Positions 1 through 9,868 of a DNA stretch of 64,000 nt are shown piece by piece (the stretch's first letter is position 1; every line of letters starts with the position of its first letter). This stretch comes from Psychrobacter sp. WY6 (GTDB lineage Bacteria > Pseudomonadota > Gammaproteobacteria > Pseudomonadales > Moraxellaceae). Made by a program: the position numbers and the translations under genes. The stretch spans positions 2,480,001 through 2,544,000 of the forward strand of contig NZ_CP049902.1 of NCBI RefSeq assembly GCF_018448495.1, read 5' to 3'. The notes below the pieces were generated by a model. That model had not been told where the DNA came from. It saw only the letters and a program-made list of their open reading frames with translations, and did not search any database.

Positions 1-83
1 AGTAGAGGGATAGTCGCTGCTGCTTCAATCAGCATGCGAACGGCGCGCTCTTTAATCTCAGGAGTGTAGGTTTGTTTTTTCAT
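1..83 (-). CDS. IS3-family transposase OrfA, N-terminal fragment (runs off window)
   Basis: Reading leftwards from an ATG at 83-81 the frame gives MKKQTYTPEIKERAVRML followed by IEAAAT, and it stays open to base 1. This is the typical start of an IS3-type OrfA helix-turn-helix protein, which binds the element's ends and is normally extended by frameshifting into OrfB. Only about 27 residues are inside the window, so intactness cannot be judged. Bases 84-365 to its right contain no gene I can support. Confidence 0.6.
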   Translation of the reverse strand, partial: MKKQTYTPEIKERAVRMLIEAAATIPL

Positions 84-420
84 TGTCGGAGACTCAACAT
101 TCTGGAGAATACAACAATCCCGGAGCGGTTCAATATCGAGCTGTACTACAATCAGAGGGTTCAAAGAGTTTAGACTATAAGACACCAAGGTAGATGTGGT
201 TTGACTTTTATTGTCAGGCTGCTTGGTTAAAATCTCTCAAGTTAATGTCTACGGATATGAAATCATATAATTCATCTGTGGGGTTAAATTCCTGCTCACA
301 ACTATTCAGAAGTGAGCGAGGATAATGGGACGATATTGCTTGATATGATTAAGAACTACTTAATCGGGAGTTTCCTAAAAACTGTGTAACTGCTATAATC
401 CCCTAACCGGAGAATAAGCA

Positions 421-1701
421 ATGACTACTCAATCTGACATTAAAAAGCTGGCTGAGCAAATGGCTGGTAGCATGAAAAGCTTCGATGACATCAAAGACTT
501 TCAAAAGCAGCTCATGCAATCCTTTATCGATACTGCCTTAGAGGCTGAGATGGAAGACCATCTCGGCTACCCCAAGCATGAAAAGCAGACAAGCCAAACA
601 AGCGCAATGGGCACACTAAAAAGACAGTCCGCAGTGACACAGGCGATCTTGAAATCTCCACCCCAAGAGACCGTAATGGTGACTTTGAACCTGCGTTAGT
701 GCGTAAGCATCAAACCCGTATTAGTGGCCTTGATGATAAAATCATATTTCACTACAGGCATAGCCTTCCGTCTTGCGCTTCGGGCAAGTGTCTCCCAGAC
801 ACTTGCTGATCCTCGCTCATACGCCAAAGGTCAAACCACCACTGAGATCGTAGAGAGCATTAAAGAGCTCTACGATGTCGACATCTCAAGCTCTCTTGTC
901 TCAAGAGTCACCGATAATATATTAGAGGACATCACCGCTTGGCAGAACAGGCCGCTGAGCAGTGTTTATCCTATCGTCTATTTGGACTGCATCGTCGTTA
1001 AGGTACGCCAAGACAAGCAGATCATCAACAAGGCGATCTATCTGGCCTTAGGCGTGGGACTTGATGGCAAAAAAGAGCTGCTTGGTATGTGGCTATCAGA
1101 GAATGAGGGCGCTAAGTTCTGGCTAGGTGTTCTCACTGAATTACAAAACCGCGGGGTACAAGATATACTCATTGCCTGTGTCGATGGTTTAAAGGGCTTC
1201 CCCGATGCCATTAACACCGTCTACCCCAAAGCCAAGGTTCAGCTGTGTATCGTGCATATGGTGCGTTACTCAATGAAGTTCGTACCGTGGACAGATAAGA
1301 AGGCCGTAGCGGCTGATTTAAAGGCCATCTATGGCGCTGATACGCTTGAGATAGCAGAGGCCAACCTTGAGCACTTTGATGAGACTTGGGGCACAGAGTA
1401 CCCACATGTCATCAAGTCTTGGCGTAATAACTGGGAGGGCTTAACGGTGTTCTTCGAGTATCCTAAAGACATCAGAAAAGTGATTTATACCACCAATGCT
1501 ATTGAGTCTTTAAACAGCGTGATTCGGACAGCGGTGAATAAGCGTAAGGTGTTCCCCTCTGATCAGGCAGCATTCAAGGTGGTGTACTTAGCCACCCAGC
1601 AAGCATCCAAAAAGTGGTCGATGCCAATCCGTAACTGGACGTCTGCTCTGAATCGTTTTATGATTATGTTTGATGAGCGTATTAGTAAGCATTTAATCTA
1701 A
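421..1701 (+). pseudogene. IS256-family transposase (Mutator type), broken
   Basis: It aligns along its whole length with the 404-aa transposase at 3069-4283. Two lesions are visible. One base is missing near 588 (after codons for HEK), and a 67-nt insertion lies at about 756-822. The two together restore the original frame, so the second half (from about 823) is open to the normal stop. The catalytic DDE residues are still present: D in VYLDC, D in ACVDGLKGF and E in NAIESLNSVIR. Neither half would make an active transposase alone, although the product could be trans-mobilised by the intact copy since both ends are conserved. Sequence divergence of a few percent from the intact copy indicates an independent, older insertion. 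Confidence 0.9.
756..822. repeat. 67-bp palindromic insertion inside the IS256 transposase
   Basis: Comparison with the intact transposase shows 67 extra bases between codons for IIF(L)Y and AKGQ, bounded by TAC at 753-755 and TAC at 820-822, compatible with a 3-bp duplication. It contains a perfect hairpin, GCAAGTGTCT-CCC-AGACACTTGC, at 784-806. The reading frame through the insert is open (frame of 724-1701), which recalls short palindromic coding inserts, but I cannot assign it to a named repeat family. Confidence 0.7.
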
Positions 1702-1754
1702 ACGGCAGTTACACAGAATTCGGGATGGTCTCATCAAATAAATAGTATAGTTAA

Positions 1755-2086
1755 TTACTTAAGGCGCTCGTACACAACATCATCAACGTAAAATTTATCA
1801 ATAGTACCATCACCCAATAACTCTTTTCTAACAGCCATAATTTGGCGTTTTTTCTTAAGATCGTCAGGCATTATTGGTTGAGCGTATTCTGAAGTATCGG
1901 TAAGCGCTTCAATGTCTACACCAGAATCCCCGTTAAGACCGTGTTCAGCTAAGACTCTAGGCTCTTCATCTTGAAGTATTGCATCGTTTTTATAACTTCT
2001 TGCACAGCGCTATCTCGGGAAGCTTCATGCATAACTACATGTATTGCTGCAAACTCTGCTACGCTTTCTCGGCTTAGCTTAGACAT
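1755..2086 (-). pseudogene. Small hypothetical protein, frameshifted
   Basis: From ATG at 2086 the frame reads MSKLSRESVAEFAAIHVVMH, reaches EVIK, then needs a one-base shift near 1990 to continue as NDAILQDEEPRVLAEHG and run to a stop at 1755 (end: VDDVVYERLK). The reconstructed product is about 108 aa, soluble, mixed charge, with no signal peptide or membrane segment. I do not recognise the family. It lies between two inverted IS256 copies, so it may be cargo or a remnant of the pre-insertion locus. Codon usage looks like a real gene in both halves. Confidence 0.5.
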
Positions 2087-3029
2087 AGGTATACCTATAG
2101 ATTGATAAATAGACTTACTGATGTGTGTACTAAGTCATTAAAGTTCAAGTTTAGCAGTGCTTAAATTTGAGATTTAGTCACCTAAGAATACCAACAGTCA
2201 TACACAATCTGAATCAAACCATGAAACTTAAAACGATAGTTTAATGCCATTGTCTGACACGCCTTCAGTCGTCCCTAATTCGTTAGCCGCTCCCACTACC
2301 ATGCTGGCCTTTGATATGGGGAAGTAAAGATGCCACTACGCTATCCTATAAGCGAAATTGGTTATTAAAAAAACTGGAATCGACAACCAAAGTGCAAGCA
2401 GCTCAAAACTAAAGCGCTGACTTTGCAGAAATTTTAGTAGTTAACTTATAGAGTTACCCCTGTCTAAGAAATTTATCATTACTGCATGCTAAATGCGCTT
2501 GATAGTGATAGCGCCAACGATCCTGTTGATTTTGAAAAGGCAGTGACAAGCAATCATTAAACAGCCTTTTAAATCCAAGCATTACCAATGCAAATGCGAA
2601 TATTTTTTAGTGAGTTTTCTGCCAAGCCGCGATCAGTGAACACTGCCTTTAATGCACTATCGGGTGCAGCTGTCGATAGTGCCCGCTGAATAAATTAAAC
2701 AAGCTAGAGGGAAGTTAAGAATAGCTGAAAAAGAGAATTGGAATGAAATGAGGAGAGGTGATTGGTTTAAGTTAAATATTAAGGTTCATGAACCATTAAT
2801 TTTCTTCCTAACTGTAGAGCATTGTTTTTATTAGTTAATCATTCCTATTTTATTGTGAACCTAGCTTTAGGTACGCATATGTTAAATAAGCAGTACCTGA
2901 TAGCAAATTTATGGGGTTATGTTATGTATAATAAACAACGAATTAGTTTAGTTAATAACCGTTTCACATGTATTGCAATCATTACTATGGTAAACCTTAA
3001 CTAAATCTTCTTTATCGCTCATCGAAGCT
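2087..3029. other. Gene-poor stretch between the two IS256 copies
   Basis: No convincing gene on either strand. The only sizeable open frame (2822-3004, +) is AT-rich, has no ribosome binding site and no recognisable composition. Stretches around 2290-2420 look like worn coding DNA with several stops, but I could not identify them. Confidence 0.5.
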
Positions 3030-3037
3030 TTAAAGCT
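3030..3037. repeat. Left 8-bp target-site duplication of IS256 copy B
   Basis: TTAAAGCT directly abuts the left inverted repeat (GAGACCATCCC) and is repeated exactly at 4340-4347, immediately outside the right inverted repeat. Confidence 0.9.
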
Positions 3038-4339
3038 GAGACCATCCCAGATTCTGTGTAACTGCCATTTAGATTAAATGCTTACTGATACGGTCATCAA
3101 ACATAATCATAAAGCGATTAAGAGCAGACGTCCAGTTACGAATAGGCATCGACCACTTTTTAGACGCCTGCTGAGTTGCCAGATAGACTACCTTGAATGC
3201 TGCTTGATCAGAGGGGAAGACCTTACGCTTATTCATCGCTGTCCGAATCACGCTGTTTAAAGACTCAATAGCATTGGTGGTATAAATCGCTTTTCTGATG
3301 TCTTTAGGGTAGTTAAAGAACACCGTTAAGCCCTCCCAGTTACTACGCCAAGATTTGACGACATGTGGATAGTCTTTGCCCCATACCTCATCGAAATGCT
3401 CAAGATTGGCTTCTGCCATCTCAAGCGTATCAGCGCCGTAGATGGCCTTTAAGTCAGCGGCTACGGCCTTCTTATCCGTCCAAGGGACAAACTTCATGGA
3501 GTAACGTACCATGTGCACAATACACAGCTGAACCTGAGCATGTGGGTAAACGGTATTGATGGCATCAGGAAAGCCCTTTAAACCATCAACACAGGCAATG
3601 AGGATATCTTGCACCCCGCGGTTTTGTAGTTCAGTGAGAACGCCTAGCCAGAACTTAGCGCCTTCATTCTCTGATAGCCACATGCCAAGCAGCTCTTTCT
3701 TACCATCAAGTCCCACGCCTAGTGCCAGATAGATAGCTTTATTGATGATCTGCTTGTCTTGACGTACTTTGACGACGATGCAGTCCAAATAGACGATAGG
3801 ATAAACACTACTCAATGGCCGGTTCTGCCAAGCGGTGATGTCCTCTAAGATATTGTCAGTGACTCTGGAAACCAGTGTACTTGAGATATCGACATCGTAG
3901 AGCTCTTTAATGCTCTCTACGATCTCAGTGGTGGTTTGACCCTTGGCGTAAAGGAATATGATTTTATCATCAAGGCCACTAATACGGGTTTGATGCTTAC
4001 TAACGAGTACAGGCTCAAAGCTGCCACCGCGGTCTCTTGGGGTGGATATCTCAAGATCGCCTGTGTCACTGCGGACGGTCTTTTTAGTGTGCCCATTACG
4101 CTTATTAGGTTTATCCGCCTTTTCATGTTTGGGGTAGCCGAGATGGTCTTCCATCTCAGCCTCTAAGGCAGTATCGATAAAGGATTGCATGAGCTGCTTC
4201 TGGAAGTCTTTGATGTCATCAAAGCTGTTCATGCTACCAACCATTTGCTCGGCCAGTTTCTTGATGTCAGTTTGCTTAGTCATTGCTTATTCTCCGGTTA
4301 GTGGATTATAAGCAGTTACACAGTTTTTAGGAAAGGCTC
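3038..4339 (-). mobile_element. IS256-family insertion sequence, intact copy B
   Basis: 1302 bp bounded by imperfect inverted repeats that start GAG and share CTGTGTAACTGC about 17 bp in. It is flanked by a perfect 8-bp direct repeat TTAAAGCT, the duplication size expected of IS256-family transposition. It carries one full-length transposase gene. With the damaged copy A it forms an inverted pair around 1733-3029. The perfect duplication implies a recent insertion. Confidence 0.95.
3069..4283 (-). CDS. IS256-family transposase, full length
   Basis: 404 aa, the usual length for this Mutator-type DDE family. The N-terminal helical region (LAEQMVGSMNSFDDIKDFQK) precedes the conserved EDHLGYPKHEK segment. 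The catalytic triad is visible as D in VYLDC, D in IACVDGLKGFPDA and E in TTNAIESLNS. The start ATG at 4283 follows a good Shine-Dalgarno (CCGGAGAATAAGCA). It moves the element by a copy-out mechanism via a circular intermediate, as known for the family. The flanking target duplication and undamaged frame suggest it is active. It is one of the few long genes here without an indel. Confidence 0.96.
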   Translation of the reverse strand: MTKQTDIKKLAEQMVGSMNSFDDIKDFQKQLMQSFIDTALEAEMEDHLGYPKHEKADKPNKRNGHTKKTVRSDTGDLEISTPRDRGGSFEPVLVSKHQTRISGLDDKIIFLYAKGQTTTEIVESIKELYDVDISSTLVSRVTDNILEDITAWQNRPLSSVYPIVYLDCIVVKVRQDKQIINKAIYLALGVGLDGKKELLGMWLSENEGAKFWLGVLTELQNRGVQDILIACVDGLKGFPDAINTVYPHAQVQLCIVHMVRYSMKFVPWTDKKAVAADLKAIYGADTLEMAEANLEHFDEVWGKDYPHVVKSWRSNWEGLTVFFNYPKDIRKAIYTTNAIESLNSVIRTAMNKRKVFPSDQAAFKVVYLATQQASKKWSMPIRNWTSALNRFMIMFDDRISKHLI

Positions 4340-4347
4340 TTAAAGCT
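4340..4347. repeat. Right 8-bp target-site duplication of IS256 copy B
   Basis: TTAAAGCT, identical to 3030-3037 and directly outside the right inverted repeat. Confidence 0.9.
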
Positions 4348-4433
4348 AAACTGTTTGATGAGTTTATTCTATGTGTCACTATCATATTAGCTACATCTGC
4401 CAGAATAACCAATCAGCACTTTATCCAATTCCT

Positions 4434-4500
4434 CATTCCTCATTCCTCATTCCTCATTCCTCATTCCTCATTCCTCATTCCTCATTCCTCATTCCTCATC
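4434..4500. repeat. Heptanucleotide tandem repeat (CATTCCT)n
   Basis: Nine perfect uninterrupted copies of the 7-bp unit CATTCCT (4434-4496) plus a partial copy, preceded by one degenerate unit (AATTCCT). On the other strand the unit is AGGAATG. It lies in non-coding DNA, so changes in copy number would alter spacing and not a reading frame. Confidence 0.95.
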
Positions 4501-5057
4501 ATCCAACAGCCAAGTTCGCTATCATTCAATTGTTAGCACCTTAATCATCTGGCTCTTTGGTACGAATGCTTTTGCAATACGTTAGGCGTATAAAGATATC
4601 ACTACCTATAGATTATTAGCTTAGCTTAAAAATCATCACTCTTTTGGTTATCTGTTAATTCATAACCGTTCTAATAGCGCAGGTATTATCTTACAATGCT
4701 CCTACTTAGCCTGTCTGCAAGTCTGGTTTAAATCTACCTTATAGTGGCAAATATCATGACCAACTAAGCTGTAATACTTTTTGTTTTAAGTTATCAAAAA
4801 CCCCCTCACTATGCGTAATATAATTCCATCTAAAGCACTGAGTTAACAACCACCAAATTTGCACAGAACAGTACTATGCCCCTAATTTTTATATTCTGTG
4901 CACGTACAGGAGCGTGGTTTTTGTCGAAAATATGTTCAATCAAATGCTAGGCAAAGCATCCATCTTATATTAACCCCAATTATTTGACCAAAATTACCAG
5001 TAATAATAAGCTACAGCTCAATAAACGCATAGCCTACTCTTCCTTCAGTCGTTATAC
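4501..5057. other. Non-coding stretch upstream of the integrase remnant
   Basis: No gene found on either strand. By eye, 4497-4745 resembles 6650-6838 on the other side of the integrase (shared islands such as CATTC-ATTGTT, GGTAT-TATCTT and GGTTTAA), suggesting an old, diverged direct duplication. Confidence 0.35.
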
Positions 5058-5094
5058 TACAATCATCCCCAAGTGAAGGTTGGGGATAATTGTA
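5058..5094. other. Strong hairpin upstream of the integrase
   Basis: TACAAT-C-ATCCCCAA, loop GTGAAGG, then TTGGGGAT-A-ATTGTA: 14 pairs with a single C/A mismatch. There is no U-tract on either strand, so it is not an ordinary terminator. It lies about 200 bp before the integrase start, where attachment or excisionase-binding sites are common, but its role is unknown. Confidence 0.6.
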
Positions 5095-5299
5095 ATTTAC
5101 AACCTTATATTTAAAGGGTTTTGTAAACTCACTAATGAATAACAGTGTCCATGTTAGTGTCCAATAGCTATCTACGTTTCCCAGAAGACGCTTCTCAGGA
5201 TTTATAAAACGTGCGCAAAGATTGCTCTAAATCTAAGTATAGAGATAATAGATTAACATTCACAATTTACCTAGCTTATAAAGCTGACGGATGTACATC

Positions 5300-6563
5300 A
5301 TGGCTGTCGATAATTTAAATGATATCAATAAACTTGAATGCCGAGATAAAGATTCTCGGTCAGTGTCTCAGGTATCGCGGGTTTAAGTATTCGTATTTAT
5401 CCAAATGGTAAAAAAATACTACTTACGGTACGCTCATCCCCATATCGATGGTAAGCGCCCTAGAATGATGCTAGGTAAGGTCGAAGATATCAGTCTATAT
5501 GAAGCTAAGTATAAAGCAGAAACTATACTTAGCATGGTCGCACAAGGCTCCGACCCTAAAGCCATTCATAAAAAAGAGCAAGTCAATAAGTATGCTCATC
5601 TAAAGAACGCCACATTTTCTGAAATCACACAAGCGTGGCGAGATCACAAAACGTCAAGTCGTCACCATAGTAAATCTAGAAAGCGCGCGTTTAGTGACTC
5701 AACCCTTAAATTTTGGGATTTGTGTCTAGGATACATGTGCCAAGAAATTGGCGACTTAAGATGAATGATATCACGAGCGAGATGATATTGAGTGTATGTG
5801 AGGCGATTCAAAACAATGAAAATCAAGCAACCTTCGTTGGTGCCAGCACTCGGCTTTATACTGAAAAAGTCTTCTCATTTGCTGTCGCAAGAGGATTATG
5901 CGATAGAAATGTAGCTATTGATACACGTGGCGAGCTCGCACCTGCCAGTTCAGGCAACCACTTACCAGCCATTACCAAGCCTGATCAGTTTGCTACCCTC
6001 CTGAACGATATGTCCCATTTCAAAGGTGCAAGTAAAACCACATTAGAAGTGATGAATTTACTACCGTATGTCTTTGTGCGTAGTATCGATTTGCGGTCTA
6101 TGCGTTGGCAAGATATAGATTGGGATAACAAGCTATGGGAGTTTTCTCCTACTAAAGGCGAAGGTCGTGAGGATATGGTATCGCACTTAGTTGTGCCTTT
6201 AGCTATTCAGTCATTGAGCGCTTACGAAGAATACAAGCAATTACAGGTCATAAAGAATATGTATTTGCATCGATGCGTGCCTCAAGCAATAGCTATATTA
6301 GCAAAGCGACTTTAGTGCAGATATTTCATAGGCTTGGTTATAAAGATGTACAATGTGCTCATGGCTTTCGAGCATCTGCTAAAACCCTACTAATGGAGCA
6401 ACCTGAGCTGCGTTACTCAGACATCGTGACTGAGCTGCAATTAGGCCATCGAATAAAAGATACGCATGGTGGCGCTTATAACCGATTAGATGAAATAGAT
6501 ACTCGAATACTAATGATGCAAGATTGGGCTGACTATATAGATAAGCTCCGGGGTTCAACGTAA
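5300..6563 (+). pseudogene. Tyrosine recombinase/integrase (P4-like), broken
   Basis: Reconstructed length is about 420 aa. The N-terminal part has the DUF4102-like arm-binding pattern (LRYAHPHIDGKRPRMMLGKV). A central core-binding helix region follows, then the catalytic domain with R in DLRSMRWQDID, the HGFRASAKT box, GH in LGHRIKDTHGGAYNR and the Tyr in AYNR. At least three frameshifts are needed: near 5385 (stop after VSRV), near 5755 (CQEIGDL to MNDITSEM) and near 6250 (EEYKQL to EYVFAS). This integrase would have placed a genomic island or prophage, but no structural phage genes remain and no tRNA is adjacent. The multiple lesions and loss of cargo argue for real decay. Confidence 0.85.
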
Positions 6564-6825
6564 TAGTTACTTTACGTTGATCATATCACTCAACAATAAT
6601 ATGCCTATTAGCCTTCACAATGCACAATAATCTTTTGCATAGCATCTCATTCCCAGTCATCACATAACAACCAAAACGCCCTAACATTCGATTGTTGGTA
6701 GCTTAGATATTGGATACTTCTGCAACCTCGCGCTTGTGATCAACGACCAAGCTGACGGCTTCTAATCTCCGGTATCTTATCTGCATGAGCTCACTTCATG
6801 TACTGACAAACTCTATAGCCTCGGT

Positions 6826-7966
6826 TTAATTATCCAGTTTTACCAAACAGTCAGAATTAATATCAGCAATCGTTTTGGCACCAGTCAAGGTCATTGCGAC
6901 GCGTATTTCTTTATCTAGCAGTTCTAACAAATTGCTTACCCCTGCACCGCCATCCGCTGCTAAAGCATAAATAAGGCGCGCCCTAGCATGCAAATATCAG
7001 CGCCCAAAGCCAACATGCGCACAATATCTAAGCCATTGCGTATACCAGAGTCTGCTAAGATTTTAATCTCTCCTTTCACCGCATCGGCAATAGGAGGCAG
7101 AGCACGTGCACTGGATAAAACACCGTCCAGTTGTCGTCCACCATGATTAGATACGACTATGCCGTCGGCCCCAAAACGTACCGCATCTTTGGCATCTTCT
7201 GGGTCCAAAATACCTTTGATGACCATAGGCCCATCCCAGTACTCGCGAATCCAATCTAAATCTTTCCAAGAAATAGAGGGGTCAAAGTTATTACCTAGCC
7301 AGCCTATATAGTCTTCCAATCCTGTTGGCTTACCTAAATAAGCAGAGATATTACCCAGATCGTGTGGACGGCCATTTAGCCCTACATCCCATGCCCATTG
7401 CGGATGCGTCATAGACTGGAAGTAACGGCGCATAGCGGCATTTTTACCGCTCATACCGGAGTGCATATCTCGGTAGCGTGCCCCTGGTACTGGCATATCT
7501 ACCGTAAAAACCAAGGTCGAACACCCCGCCGCTTTGGCACGCTCCAAGGCATTTTTCATAAAACCTCGGTCCTTTAATACGTAAAGCTGAAACCACATTG
7601 GACGGTTAATTTTAGGCGCTACTTCTTCAATCGGACAAACCGAAACCGTCGACATGGTAAACGGAATGCCTTTTGATCGGCTGCCATAGCAGCCTGTACT
7701 TCTCCGCGGCGGGCATACATACCTGTCAGACCCACGGGTGACAACGCGACAGGCATAGACAGAGTTTCATTAAATAACTGTGTCTCAAGACTAAGCTGTG
7801 ACATATCATTCAGTACACGTTGTCTAAGGGCAATTTTCGATAAATCTTCAACATTATGTTTTAAGGTATATTCCTCATAAGCACCGCCATCTATGTAATG
7901 AAATAGAAATGGTGGCAGTCGGCGCTTGGCAGCAGCCCTGTAGTCGTTTGGAGATGAAATAATCAT
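6826..7966 (-). pseudogene. lldD: L-lactate dehydrogenase (FMN, quinone-linked) LldD, interrupted as sequenced
   Basis: Oxidises L-lactate to pyruvate at the inner membrane, passing electrons to quinone. The protein starts [20 protein letters not shown] and carries the family segments [18 protein letters not shown], and [14 protein letters not shown] with the catalytic His in the NHGG box. Two single-base losses break it: one G near 7660 (KGIPFTMST) and one T near 6971 ([13 protein letters not shown]). With both restored the gene is about 381 aa, the normal LldD length, ending in LVKLDN. It is the third gene of the lldP-dld-lldD block. Both lesions are in short homopolymers, so a sequencing error is the simplest explanation. 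Confidence 0.93.
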
Positions 7967-8093
7967 ACGCTTGCCCTTATTCTGTTAGATATCTATGTAA
8001 TATTTTTGAATCTCTAATTATTTATTGATTAGCGCTAAACGATGGATGCAATTGGCTTATTTTTGAAGCGGCAAGCTTAGCCCAAACTGCCCA

Positions 8094-9868
8094 TTACAAA
8101 CAGCACGAGCAATTACGTTTGGTTTTCGACATTTTACCGATGCCGGGATTAAAGCTATTGGTTGGGTCTAGACTTTTATAGAAATTCTGCAAATCAGGCT
8201 CTGCTTCGTATAGATGACCGACATTATGCTCAGCAGGATATTTGGCTCCGCGTGCGCTCAATAGCTCTAACATCATCTTTTTAACAAGCTTGGCATCACT
8301 GCCCTTCTTCAATATATAGTCTTGATGAAACACATAACAAAAGAAATGTCCGTAATACAGCTTCTTTTCTAAGTGTTTTTCAATGTCTTCAGTCAAGCTT
8401 TCAAGCCACTCTAGCTCGTTACGTGGTATGGCAATATCCAGCGCCAATATCTCACCGACTTCTTTTTCATGTATGACTTCATAGCGTAATGCGGCACCAG
8501 CTGCTGCAAAACGATTTAAAAGCGCGCTTTCTGACTCTTCCTGACTACATTCAAAATAGTTACCCGTGTCTGAAGCAGCAAAGAACGTCTTCAGAAAACC
8601 CTGTGCTTCTGCTATACCATCGTCACTCATTTTTATGATGAGGTGATGCTCGTATTGATTGCGGTACTCCATCATGCGCTTGGGCAAATGCTTTGGAAAT
8701 AGAGTAGCGATGAACTGCATGACTTTGTCAGTGAAATGCTTTGGCATCCATGACCATTTATGGAACTTTGCATCCATAGCGCCTTTGATAGAGAACAGTC
8801 TAGGTAAAGCATTTGTACCGAGATGCTTGATACTCAAGAACGTGTCTTTACCGTATTTAGCGGAGACATCAAATTATCACGGTGCATATACTCGCCCACT
8901 TCAGGGATATTGTCGAAGCGGGATAGTATCTGTCTTCTGAGCTGTGCAAGCTCACTCACACTGTTAGTGCCTATGTAGAAAGTTTGCTCTTTTGCCGCTA
9001 TTGGATAAGTGTCAAGACGTACTGCAAACACGGCAAGCTTGCCAGCACAGCCGCTTGCTTCATACAGTCTGCGCTTGTCCGCATTAAAGCGACTGGGTGT
9101 GCTTGCATCAACCTCTTTTACTCGGGCGATATACTCTCTGTCAGATGCGAGCTTACCAGTGTCAGGTAATTCTCTTCTATCAAAATGACCGTTTTGCAAA
9201 TTTGTTAATATTTCTTCCGGCGTATCACCCAACTTGACGTCTAGATGATTGACTAGCACCAGTTGACCGTGTTCATTTATTTGGGCAAACAACGCAAGCT
9301 CGGTATAGGCAGGCCCTCTTTTAACTAGAGCCCCACCAGAGTTATTAGATATACCACCAATAATAGACGCACCTAACGTCGAGGAACCGATGACAGAGTG
9401 AGGCGCTCTATTGACGGCATTAAGCTGACTTTGCAACTGATGCAATGTCGCCCCAGGCAAGCTGATCACTTGCTCGTTGTCATTCACCAAATACAACTGG
9501 TTTATGGCAAGCGTATTAATCACCACAACGGGTCTATCGTAGTCATTACCGCTCGGTGTTGAGCCTTCAGTCAGGCCTGTTTTTGCCGCTTGCATAATGA
9601 TAATACAGTCGCCTTCAACGCACACTTCTAGGCTACGCCAAATGTCCAGCAATGTTTGTGGAAACAAAACCGCTAAAGCACTGCCGCCGCCAGAGCGCCA
9701 CCCCATTCTATAGTGCTCATTTTTCTCTGGATCAGCCTGTACATTACTCGCGCCTAGCAAGTTGGTTAGTTTATCTAACACCTGATCAGGACTAAGCATG
9801 CCTTGAGAATCTTGATTTGACGAAGATATATGATGCTCCTTATCTTGTAATGGTGTGTCATTCATCAT
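8094..9868 (-). pseudogene. dld: D-lactate dehydrogenase (FAD, quinone-dependent) Dld, interrupted as sequenced
   Basis: Peripheral membrane flavoprotein oxidising D-lactate. The N-terminal FAD-binding half contains YRMGWRSGGG, SALAVLFPQT and GASIIGGISNNSGG. The C-terminal membrane-binding/substrate part contains YEHHLIIKM, RFAAAGAALRYE, YYGHFFCYVFHQDY and AEHNVGHLY, all close to E. coli Dld. One G is missing near 8840 (expected KDTFLSIKHLGT). The start ATG at 9868 overlaps the lldP stop (ATGA), so the two are translationally coupled. Reconstructed length is about 592 aa. The C-terminus ends in a short Cys-rich tail (NCSCCL) not seen in E. coli Dld. Confidence 0.93.

Larger units (their letters stand above)
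366..1732 (+). mobile_element. IS256-family insertion sequence, damaged copy A
   Basis: The left end (CCTAAAAACTGTGTAACTGC, ending near 393) and the right end (GCAGTTACACAG followed by GGGATGGTCTC to 1732) match the terminal inverted repeats of the intact copy at 3038-4339. The 8 bases outside each end (ACTTAATC and ATCAAATA) are not a direct repeat, so the target duplication is lost or the copy is rearranged. Its length of 1367 bp is close to the intact copy (1302 bp) plus a 67-bp insertion minus one base. Confidence 0.85.

Noticed and set aside
2822..3004. 60-aa open frame on the plus strand
   Set aside because: AT-rich, no ribosome binding site, protein-like composition absent; probably chance.
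4434..4500. Possible CRISPR array
   Set aside because: The repeats are 7 bp and directly adjacent with no spacers, so this is a simple tandem repeat.
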